Assembly: GCF_037975245.1 (NCBI RefSeq)
Contig: NC_092577.1
Span: forward strand, 34,110,898-34,174,897
Length of the DNA: 64,000 bases
Source: Apostichopus japonicus
Taxonomy: Eukaryota > Echinodermata > Holothuroidea > Aspidochirotida > Stichopodidae
Direction of reading: 5' to 3'
A program made the translations under genes and the position numbers. The notes beneath the pieces were generated by a model. The model was not told where the DNA came from. It saw only the letters and a program-made list of their open reading frames with translations, and ran no database searches. Shown here in pieces: positions 52,492-60,552 of the stretch; the stretch's first letter is position 1, and every line of letters starts with the position of its first letter.

Positions 52492-55358
52492 GAAATCGTA
52501 GTGAGTTGGAAAATCCAGAACAGTGATAAAACTTCCAGTGTGTATATATATACGTTTCATGATTAATTCTCAATTAATTCTCACAATCATAGGCCAAGAT
52601 CTTCTTTAAATGATTTTATTACCTTTTGTTGAAATAAAATGTCCTTGTGTGTATATCCTGATCTCCGACTCGGTCCCTTTGGTATTGACATTGCGGTTGT
52701 GTTGTGCACGCACGCGCTTACGTACCCAGCTGTATCAAAGTATATTGCGCGTGATTCCATGTAAGTGGGATTTCCCCTATTAGTAATGAAGGAGGGTCCT
52801 ATAATTAAACATACGCAGGGATGTCTCAGCCTTCACTTCAAAATTAAGATGATCTCGTTTCAGGGCAGTGTAGTTATGATGTATTAGACACCTACCTACA
52901 AGCCATGCCAATTAATTTCCGTACTATTAAAAATACACGACATATTAAAGGGGGAGGGAAGGGGCCGGGCTGGCCACCCTGGATCCGCCGCTTTCAATTA
53001 TAGAACCCTGTTTAACCCCCCCCCCCCTCATTATATATAGTTATGAATTTTCTCACCAAACGCTAGTATTTACTTCAACCGTTTCTCTTTTCAGATGCAA
53101 CTGTTCGTCAATCAAGTTCTTTTTCGCAATCTGTTACTTCGGAGGAAACTCAAACGAGAATCGAAACGACCACATCGCAAGAAGATATGGAAGAATACTT
53201 CGATGCTCTTCCTGATATCCCGCGTATAAATGAGAAAGGTAAGTTAAACGATGAAGAGAAATCTGAACTTGTACGAATTAACAAACGGAGAGAACATGTT
53301 AGAGTTTTTCTCTCAATCCTGAAAACAAAACCGAATTCACAATATCATGTTGTCATTCGTGCTCTGGAAGGCGTTGGTCATTACGGTTATATTGTTAGCC
53401 GTAGCTTATATATATAAAGGCAATGAATATATAGAATTGAAATCGTAATGAGTTGAAAAATCCAGGACAGTGAATAAACTTCCAGCCTCCGCCGTGATTC
53501 GAACCCGGGCCTCCCGCTTTATATGCGGACACACCAACCAAATAGGCTATGGACGTTGGTTGTATGTCCAGAGGCTCGAAACCGGTAAGGAAGGTCGTAA
53601 TTTCACTGTATAGGCATTTGTCACCTGTAGCAAACAATACTAGTTCTGTTTTGGTGACATATTTTGCCTTACTCTAGAATTCTCTGTATTTGATAAAGAT
53701 GAACTTTTTTCAGGGCAGTGTAGTTATGATGTTTTAAACAGTTTAGTTATGATGTTTTAAACAGTTTAGTTATGATGTTTTAAACACCTACCTACTACCT
53801 ACAAGCCATGCCAATTAACTTTCGTACTATAAAAATGCACTATTTATTTTCAGGAATGGGGTCTGGGCTGGGCCGGCCCCCTGGATCCGTCGCTTTCAAT
53901 TATAGAACCCTGTTTAACCTCTTATCATATACAGTTATGAATTTTCTCACCAAATGGTAGTATTTACTTCAATTGCTTCTCTTTTCAGATGCAATTGTTC
54001 GTCAAGCAAGTGCTCTTTCGCAATCTGTTACTTCGGAGGAAACTCAAACGAGAATCGAAACGACCACATTGCAAGAAGAAATGGAAGGAGACGTTGATGC
54101 TCTCTGTGTTGTCCCGAGTCTAAGCGATGAAGGTATGATAAACGATGAAGAGAAATCTGAACTTGTACGAATTAACAAACGGAGAGAACATGTTAGAGTT
54201 TTTCTCTTATTCCTGAAAACAAAACCGAATTCACAATATCATGTTGTCATTCGTGCTCTGGAAGGCGTTGATCATCACGGTTATATTGTAAGCCATATGC
54301 TGACGTTGGAACAAACTAAAAGTGAGACAGGCGTATTTTCGAAGTTTTAACTAGAAGAATAATAACTCAAACTCACCAGCATCATCATCACCACCATCCT
54401 TCTCATCGTCGTCATCTTCATCACCGCCACTGTCATTATCGTCGTCGTAGAATAAGACAGAGCGAACATTGCCTCCTATGCAAGTTCATACATCTGATAG
54501 GTGATATACGGTGCCAAATCGACATAAAATCGCAAAGATAAAGGGCGAATTAAGTTAGCTAGGGCAGGCGGTGAGGAAAATTGTTCAGACAGTGTATCTA
54601 ATAAGTTGGGACCCGAATGCTTAGGCATATATGGTCGGGTTAGACATGTTGCTGGCATTAGAGGGGGGGGGGGGAAGAAAATTTTGCCATGTAACACGTA
54701 TGTGTAAACAGTATGAGACCTATAAAAGAGGATGGAATTAAGTTTATATTGTGTTTTAGAACAACAAAACAAAATGGGGCTGAGCTGAAATGTGATCTAA
54801 TATTTCTTGCCTGCAAATAGGATCTCCTAAGCAACAATAATGTTTACCAACTTCTGTTAATAAACTTTTATAATTAACAAGGAGCTACGCATTGATTCTA
54901 TTAGTCCAAATGATGCGTAATACATTGGCATGAAAGGTAAATAAATATTCACATATACCATCCTCGTGGTCATGATGTGCTGGTTATTAAAAGTAACTTT
55001 ACTTCCTTTACTATCATACTATAAAGCTTATCAAACATGGCATGGGTCTTATATGTACTTTCCAAATTAGTAAAGGAAGAACTTGTCAACTATTTAAAAA
55101 AGGAAATGAAAACTTCAAATATTTATTTTTTATTTTTTTATTTATTATTTAATTTTATTATGGGGTAAATTACCATTGCTCATTGATCTGGTAAAGTAAA
55201 ATTGGTTTCTCTTTTTGTAGACCTCAAGAGAGAACTTTTTGGATAGCCACGTGAAGTACGAAATAAGTTATAAGGCATTCGGCTTCTCCAACATGCACAT
55301 GTGGCTGCTTGGCGTTCTACGCATGGCAGTCTCCATTATCAGTTTACTATTGAAATGA
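35952..55358 (+). CDS. DED-like / CARD-like protein with hydrophobic C-terminus, split gene with duplicated cassette exons
   Basis: Modelled exons: 35,952-35,975, 36,948-36,981, 37,791-38,017, 38,174-38,225, 38,789-39,088, 45,245-45,601, 47,609-47,740, 48,532-48,645, 53,095-53,238, 53,989-54,287 and 55,221-55,358. All are GT..AG with agreeing phases; 1,821 nt give 606 aa. Exon 5 (aa about 113-213) looks like a death effector domain (YLDMMESLQQSLDIPTIKKL; LLEAFRKIGLPTLQRIIEDY). Exon 6 (aa 213-332) has an unassigned domain (GSLVICLKVSLLEALYKLKK) that faintly recalls TRADD N-terminal-type domains. Exons 7-10 are serine/threonine-rich cassettes ending in a CARD-like half (RREHVRVFLLFLKTKPNSQY). 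The last exon ends hydrophobic (MWLLGVLRMAVSIISLLLK), perhaps a membrane anchor. The domains suggest an apoptosis or innate-immune adaptor. Early exons are short and less certain; a rival transcript would join the GTPase exon at 55,900. Confidence 0.65.
37497..37582 (+). CDS. Possible alternative terminal exon of the DED gene
   Basis: A pyrimidine-rich acceptor (tatttattccctttactag) at 37,496 is in phase with exon 2 (36,948-36,981). It would give 27 further codons (ILGVCMVMQWVTKEREERKR, then a basic tail) and a TAA at 37,580-37,582. The product would be a 47-aa protein lacking all signalling domains. Only splice-signal and phase evidence supports it. Confidence 0.25.
39089..40049. other. Intron sequence left of the TIR element
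   Basis: First part of the long intron (39,089-45,244) of the DED gene. An imperfect 25-bp tandem pair (TTGTAAGATAGA..) lies near 39,840-39,890. Nothing else recognised. Confidence 0.5.
42169..42486 (-). repeat. Dispersed repeat, copy B (uninterrupted)
   Basis: The reverse complement matches 1-590 of this window apart from the SINE inserted there. Copy B thus shows the pre-insertion state of copy A. It lies inside the 5-kb TIR element. Confidence 0.8.
42754..44615 (-). CDS. Partial antisense gene inside the TIR element (first and last exon only)
   Basis: On the minus strand an ATG exon at 44,615-44,544 (MAESLRTFLTNKGFHEVKTV, 24 codons, phase 0) ends at a good GTATGT donor. A terminal exon at 42,900-42,754 follows a strong acceptor (tttttatcttcaccaaacag). 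It encodes 48 codons in phase 0 (including QPFILSLGPELNPKQFFIVA) and stops at TAG. The N-terminal exon faintly resembles the start of a SAM domain. The two exons can be joined in frame, but a complete gene should have more exons between; that interval is mostly tandem repeat. It starts about 445 bp inside the right end of the element, as an element-encoded protein would. It is not a recognised transposase. Confidence 0.4.
43521..44395. repeat. Nested tandem repeat (about 250-350-bp units with 42-bp subunits)
   Basis: Three large units start with CGTGATAGCTTCATGCTG at 43,521, 43,796 and 44,049. Each ends in 42-bp subunits built around GACGATCGGGTACATATGCAG; subunit number rises to four in the last unit. 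Because 42 is a multiple of 3, the subunits stay open in several frames and give spurious repeated peptides (e.g. MQDRRADLPDDRVH). Confidence 0.9.
46620..47205. repeat. 21-bp satellite array of AGATATCT palindromes
   Basis: The core at about 46,660-46,905 consists of 21-bp units (GAGATATCTGAAATTGAACTG) that keep the 8-bp palindrome AGATATCT. More diverged units follow to about 47,205. Some edge units are inverted (TTTCAGATATCTGAAA). The unit is seven codons long, so several frames stay open; these are not genes. It lies in the intron between the 45,245 and 47,609 exons of the DED gene. Confidence 0.95.
47609..47740 (+). CDS. Cassette exon copy 1 of the DED gene
   Basis: 44 codons, phase 1 to phase 1 (RQSISITKSVTQTTTETIVW ... 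VVQSLSEEG). The acceptor is at 47,608 and the GTAAGT donor at 47,741. Beyond the donor the frame of the CARD half is present only in traces and meets a TAA within a few codons, so only the short form can be used here. Confidence 0.65.
47821..48535. repeat. Duplicated intron block, copy 1
   Basis: From GGTTGGCAAGTAGCATAACA through the acceptor of cassette copy 2, this matches 48,990-49,729 with moderate divergence. It records a tandem duplication of cassette plus intron. Confidence 0.85.
48532..48645 (+). CDS. Cassette exon copy 2 of the DED gene
   Basis: 38 codons, phase 1 to phase 1 (SSEENQTRIEATTSQEDTEE ... YFDALCVVPSRSDEG), with GTAAGT at 48,646. The downstream CARD half (about 48,646-48,840) is still recognisable at DNA level but carries stops, so it is decayed. 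Its terminal donor GTAAGC is conserved. Confidence 0.65.
48990..49729. repeat. Duplicated intron block, copy 2, with truncated cassette start
   Basis: Match to 47,821-48,535. It ends just after a relic of the next cassette acceptor (CTGACTAAAGGTTGTGG), where the homology is cut off. A fifth cassette was probably lost there when the Penelope-containing block arrived. Confidence 0.8.
50355..52275 (+). mobile_element. Penelope-like retroelement remnant (RT plus GIY-YIG endonuclease)
   Basis: The reverse transcriptase is best preserved at 50,851-51,531: LDVSSLHTNIPNEE, STAMGTKMAPSFANI and the catalytic motif RYIDDIFMIW, all in Penelope-like form. Upstream fragments at about 50,370-50,820 (GNPGRPIISGNRTATDKMTK) carry an in-frame stop. 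Downstream, 51,530-52,275 encodes the connector and a GIY-YIG endonuclease (NVIYLIYCNICTLQYVG) spread over two or more frames. Several frameshifts show it is inactive. AT- and GTGTATAC-rich sequence follows to about 52,490. It lies between cassette copies 2 and 3 of the DED gene, in the sense orientation. Confidence 0.85.
52365..52490. repeat. (TA)n microsatellite
   Basis: TA-rich tract that joins the end of the Penelope-like element to a SINE fragment. Confidence 0.85.
52480..52531 (-). mobile_element. 3'-end fragment of SINE family 2
   Basis: ATTGAAATCGTAGTGAGTTG and the following 30 bases match the tail region of the SINE at 53,404-53,600. As in that copy, the tail borders a TA tract. The tRNA head is absent. 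Confidence 0.65.
53095..53238 (+). CDS. Cassette exon copy 3 of the DED gene (CARD half open but tail lost)
   Basis: 48 codons, phase 1 to 1 (VTSEETQTRIETTTSQEDME ... IPRINEKG), with a perfect GTAAGT at 53,239. Reading through, the CARD half stays open (LNDEEKSELVRINKRREHVR ... GVGHYGYIVSR) to a stop at 53,415-53,417. The donor that ends the CARD half in copies 2 and 4 is changed to GTTAGC, and a SINE sits directly behind. The long form is therefore probably unusable and the short form is expected. Confidence 0.65.
53404..53600 (-). mobile_element. tRNA-derived SINE (family 2)
   Basis: On the minus strand it shows an A box (TAGCCTATTTGG) and a B box (GGTTCGAATCA, plus-strand positions about 53,496-53,506), then a body ending in a TA tail at 53,404-53,416. 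The start of the head is uncertain. It abuts the CARD half of cassette copy 3. A tail fragment of the same family is at 52,480-52,531. Confidence 0.7.
53718..53786. repeat. 23-bp triplicate
   Basis: GTTTAGTTATGATGTTTTAAACA is repeated three times, ending at 53,740, 53,763 and 53,786, in a duplicated intron block before cassette copy 4. Single-copy versions of the motif occur in the other intron blocks (near 52,870). Confidence 0.9.
53989..54287 (+). CDS. Cassette exon copy 4 of the DED gene with intact CARD-like half
   Basis: Enters in phase 1 and leaves in phase 0 at GTAAGC (54,288). The first 144 nt match the other cassettes; here the internal donor is the weaker GTATGA at 54,133. Read-through encodes INDEEKSELVRINKRREHVR ... 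YHVVIRALEGVDHHGYI, patterned on the second half of a CARD (helices about 3-6). If the end donor is not used, the frame continues to TAA at 54,348-54,350. The short form (to 54,132) would be in phase with the GTPase exon at 55,900. Confidence 0.6.
55221..55358 (+). CDS. Hydrophobic terminal exon of the DED-CARD protein
   Basis: It follows a strong acceptor (ggtttctctttttgtag) and enters in phase 0, matching the donor after the CARD half of copy 4. It has 45 codons, then TGA at 55,356-55,358. The first part is charged (TSRENFLDSHVKYE); the end, MWLLGVLRMAVSIISLLLK, could be a short C-terminal membrane anchor although one arginine lies inside it. No clear AATAAA follows. Confidence 0.5.
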   Translation, partial: TSRENFLDSHVKYEISYKAFGFSNMHMWLLGVLRMAVSIISLLLK

Positions 55359-55899
55359 TAGACTAGCAGTAATTGTGTGACTAATATGACTAAAATATTT
55401 CTAAATATCTTCATGAAGTTGTATTTTCTATGTCATCATCGACTTCGTGAAGCTGTATGTAAAATGATCATGAAGCAAATAGGTGTCATGCCGTCATCAT
55501 TACGAAGTTACAAGGAACCGTTCTGACTTCTCTTTTTGCCCTACTTTTCATTTTAAAGTTGCATTTGAAAGATTTCCACCTAATGTGATGTTTTAAAATT
55601 GTGTCTTCGACATATTTTGTAGTACATTTTACAGAGAAAGAAATGTACAGACAACTGAGGTTCTCAACGCGCATGTATCCCAGCACGCTTTGTTATGCAA
55701 AGCCTTCCATCTGTAAAATTAATGTATTTATAACATGCCAATTTTGACAAGACGCTTAACACATTTTCCACGCTCATTTTTCAGAAAAAAATGAAACCCG
55801 TGGAAAGATCATTTGAAATGTTTCTGACCTCACCGATATATCAGTATAAATTGATAGACGTGTATATCATGTATGACTTCGTATTGCCTCTTTCCACAG

Positions 55900-58800
55900 A
55901 TTATGGAGGTACTGAAGAAGACTTTTTAGAATACTTGGATGAAGTCGGTCTCGAGGAATACTTTCCTCGCAAACTTACCATGAAAGAAGCAACAGAGGTA
56001 CGGCTGCTCCCCAGCGACGACTCACAGATTGAAACAAAAGATTTACCTTTTCTGTTTATCAGTAAGCTAACCTCACTAGACAGTAGGGTTACATGGAAAG
56101 AGAATCTTCACATAGAAGGAAGTGCAAGAGATTTCATATATGCAATTCTTCATTGTTCCGATAATCATTTAAGACAGCATTTGCTGGAGAAATTTGCATC
56201 TTGTCAACTTGCCGTGCCAGTCTTATTGCCTGGGGTAAGAGATGACGCGAAACCAGAGCTTCTTACTTGGGCATTAAGTCGTGTTGTAAAGAAATGGAAA
56301 GAAAATGAAACATCTCTTGCACCAGAAAAACTTATGGTAAGTGAGCCTGTATTTACCAACGCATTCATAAGATTCGGTGATATTCCTATCTCCAAATCAT
56401 CTGTATTAAATAATGCCATTGGTAGAGCTCAAGGTAATGGAGAGTTTCAGTATTTTATGTCTTATGAAGATGAAAAAAAATATGCTTTCCATTGTTGTGG
56501 ATCAGTAGAAGCCCAATGGTATCTGCCAATGTACGGCAGAAAAGAAGACTTGTTGAAAGAAGTTACACTATTGTTGAATCTGAGAGGTGATTCCAAAGAA
56601 TTTACTACAGAAAGTGAGTTTATGTGCAGGGTAGCTAATGCTATATTCCTATTTGTAGATAAATGCAACTTGGAATGCTTCAAGACAGCAATTGATGACA
56701 TAAAGAAAAGATTCAATAATGTTTTCATGATAAATTTGATTGCACAAAAAGAAAAAAAGAGCAGGCTAACTTTTAAGCAACAGCTCAACAGTAGGAGTAA
56801 GGCACTCAAAATCGATGAAAAACATGACAGTGTTGATTTTGGGGTAGAACGTAATGAAACAGAACTTGCACAAATCATTTGTGAAAAGATTGTGCAATAC
56901 TGCCATGACACAAGTCGTGAGGATTACAGTTCAATTGAAGACTGGCCAACCTTTTGCTTTAATGCAATAAATGTGGATCAGGACAACGGTTCCTATCAGA
57001 TAGCAAAACAATTGATACAATCCTCCTTCCCGAAAAACGAATCCATTGAGGAAGTGAAGAAATATTTTCAATTACAAGTCGAATGGGGTAAATGGGTCGA
57101 AGTAGATAAAAAACCTCTGTGTGTTGGATTAAAAACTGTTACTAATCAGTTTGAAGCAAAGGAAAGAATTAAACGTGACGTAAGGCGGATACAAAGACAA
57201 AAAGGTTTATCTTCAAAAATGAAAGTTTTTTTTGATAACTTACAAAGAGCAATATTTGATGAAAATGATATCTTGCATTACTTCATGTCCTCTTTCCAAA
57301 CACACATCGAAATGATGGTCGCCCGTGAAATTCCTCCAATAGTTCAGAAAATCGACGTGTTGAATACTTCACTGCAAATACTTAAGTCTGCTATGAAGCA
57401 AGCTTCACCCAGTGAACGCAGTAAACTACAAAATGATATAAAAGAGTCGCAAAAGCAGCTCCTAAAAGCAAGCGAACAAGTTAGTGCGAAAAACATCAGT
57501 TGCGAACACTTTATTCGTGAGTTAGGCCATTGGTATGAAGCAAGCCTGGAAAATACAAATGATCACGAACGAAATGAATTGCTGGTTAACATTGCATCAA
57601 AATTACTTCTTGCAGGATATCCATTGGAACTTTTAGATGGGGAAACTGCTTACATTCCCATTAAATGGATATCAGGAGTCTTAAAGAACCTCGCAAATAA
57701 GCTTAATGACCCAAAAATATTTGTTTTGTCTATAATTGGTATCCAGGGTAGTGGAAAGTCAACGTTGTTGAATAGTATGTTTGGGGTCAGGTTTCCGGTA
57801 CGTGCTGCTAGATGCAAGCGCGGGGTATACTTACAATTGTTAGAAGTGAATGCCGCACTACATAAACAACTTGGCTTTAAGTATCTTCTGATTATTCATA
57901 CTGAAGGATTGCAATCTCCAGATCGAACTGTTCTCAATGACCACACATTTGACAATTCAGCAGCTACACTGACCATGTGTATTGGGGATCTTACTTTACT
58001 GAATATCGGTCAAGAAATTATTGGCCCAGATATGATAGGCATCTTACGAAATGTTGTGCATGCCTTGATAAGAATGAAGAAAGTCAATTTGATTTCTAAT
58101 TGCAGAATTATTCAGCAAAGAGTGAGCGACATAGCAGCTGCTGCCAATAATAAATCTAACATGGCTAAAATAAAGGACGTTCTCAATAAAGTCACACGTG
58201 TTGCCGCTGCTGAGGAGAAAGTCAATTACATTCACGACTTTTCAGACGTGTTCCCAATGGTTGAAGAGGATGACTTGCAATTCTTCCCATGCCTGTGGAC
58301 GGGTTTAATGTCTCCTCCAAATTTCGGCTATAGTGATAAAGTTCACGCATTAAAGGCTAGTATTTTATTGCAAGACAACATATCAATTACTTCGCCTCAG
58401 TTAACAATGGAAAAGTTCATAAGTAGATTGAAAGATGTATGGGAAGCAGTAAAATCAGAAGATTTTGTGTTCAATTTCCAAAACAGTTTTGATGCTCTGA
58501 GTAACCAAAGGTTTAGACTAGAGCATAACATACTTATTGGGGAAATGAGAACTGATTTGACAGAATGGGAACTAAGAAATAGTAATAATCTTAGCAGCGC
58601 GACGAAAGATGAATTTTTCAGGAAAGTGAGAATCGAAATTCAAAACAAATGTGAAGCTGTCAATGAGAAAATAGATGAGTATGTAAAGGCACATAACGAT
58701 GAAGCTGAGGTGAATAGGCGACAACAGAGTATAAAAAATGAAACATTCGGCATAGGTCGAGATATCCTAAGGGCTATCGAAGTAAACACTGAAATTCTAC

Positions 58801-60549
58801 TGCAAAATAAAGATGACATTCAGTCCATGCCACACTTCATCAAACAGGCAAAACAGGAACTGAAACAAGTTGCTAAAAACACTGCACTTGATTTGCTGAA
58901 GAAAAATCCATATACCGATTGGAGAGAAAATCTCACGAGACTAGATAAAGAATTCGATCAACTTTGGTGCACGAAAACTGAAGAGCTTGAAAAAATATTC
59001 AGCAAAACCAAAATAAGTGACCAAGTAATCGATGAAGCATGCCAAAATAGCCTTACTAGACTACTGCTGCACACTGAACATAGTAAAACGTACAAACTGA
59101 GGTTAAGTGTTGCATTGAATCCATGGACCAAATTTTTTCAACTTGGTACGAGATCTCGAGTTGATAGCACTGTTATGATTGAACTCGATAAAATCTTAAA
59201 TGCATGCCTACGTGAACTTCGAAAGCAAAAATATATGAAACCGTTTAATTCAAATAATGTTGATACTGTCTTGACTAAAATGTACAATATGTTGAGGACA
59301 CACAAAGTCAACAGTGAGGTTTTAGTGAACTCTCTAATCGATGCCTCACGTGATCTAGCCACGGCTTACAAAGAATTTCAAGCAGAGTATGAGAAGGAAA
59401 ATTCGCTGAAAGCATTGTTTGAAAAGGAAAAGAAACATATTCGAAATGACTTCTTAGCTTTTTTCAACTAAGCCATTAAGATCAATGCAGCTGTAGACCG
59501 AATATATTCAGAGTTAATGACGGCGACTCAAGATATAGTTGTAAATATCTTAAACGTCACCCTTTTAAGCAAAATGAGGACTGATATTTGTTACAATAAC
59601 AAAGAGAGACTAATTGGTAAAATCTTAGAAGAACTCTAGCACAAGAAAGAAGCACAATTGTATGTCGTCTTTATCCAGCGAAATTAGTCATTCGTGTTTC
59701 ATTGGCTACGTGAAAAAGTAAGATATAAACCGAAACTTAAAGATGGTTGGGTCATCACTTTAATTTCGGAAGAAATAGACAACGTACTACGTGGAATTAT
59801 CACGGCGTTACGTGAGACTTTAGCTTGTTTAACTGAAGATGAAGCTGGAACTACATTTAAGAAATGGGCTATGAAATTTAATTTGCATAGTTCTATCAGC
59901 GCTCACAGATTTGGTATAGAGTCTGTTGCTGATGATTTTGAATTAAGTGATGTTAAAGGCTTTACCGATAGTCTAACCAAAGCTGTAAGTGAAAAGTTGA
60001 AAGAAGATATACAAGTCGCACTGAATCTAGGGAGTTCTAATGAACTAGATGAAACAGATACACTTCTTCTTTACTCAAAAATGAAAAAAAGATGTTGCTC
60101 GGGATATTTTGGACCATTTAGGAGTTTGCAACGAAGTTTGTCCATTTTGTAAGGTAACCTGTCATTTGCAAATCAGTAGTAAGCATACACACGTCGCTAC
60201 TTTCCGTTACCCTGGAGGTGTGTTAGGTCGTCATAAGGTAAATTCAAATGTTCTTACGGCCACTCCATGCACACTGTTAATGGTCACAGATTGTGAATAT
60301 ATACTACAAAAAGAGTTGAAAGAGATACACAGAAAATACAAGGATTACAAAACAGACTATGATTCATGGTATATTGAACCAGTCAAAGGTGACAAACCAA
60401 TACATTACTGGATGTGGGTATTGAGCACTTTCAATGATGATTTTGCGCAAATATATAATGCAATACCAGCAAGGATACCAGAAGAATGGGATAACGTTAC
60501 ACAGGAGATGGCTATAAGAAGCGTAAGAGAACAATACAAACATCACGAA
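55900..60549 (+). pseudogene. URGCP/VLIG (GVIN)-type very large GTPase, disrupted near its C-terminus
   Basis: One large exon after the acceptor ctctttccacag (55,899), entering in phase 1. N-terminal family features are FLEYLDEVGLEEYFPRKLTM and the HCSDNHLRQHLLEKFASCQ region. The G domain begins near 57,738 with GIQGSGKST, then CKRGVYLQLL, HTEGLQSPD and TLTMCIGDLTLLNI. The C-terminal zinc-like VCPFCKVTCH and the final WVLSTFNDDF...PARIPEEWDN match the family end at 60,549. The frame has stops at 59,469-59,471, 59,637-59,639 and 59,685-59,687, then shifts +1 near the A-run at about 60,084-60,095. The G3 aspartate is histidine (codon 57,897-57,899) and the expected switch I threonine is lysine. 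It is probably a pseudogene or one damaged allele. The family is linked to interferon-type responses in vertebrates; its role here is unknown. Confidence 0.88.
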
Positions 60550-60552
60550 TAA

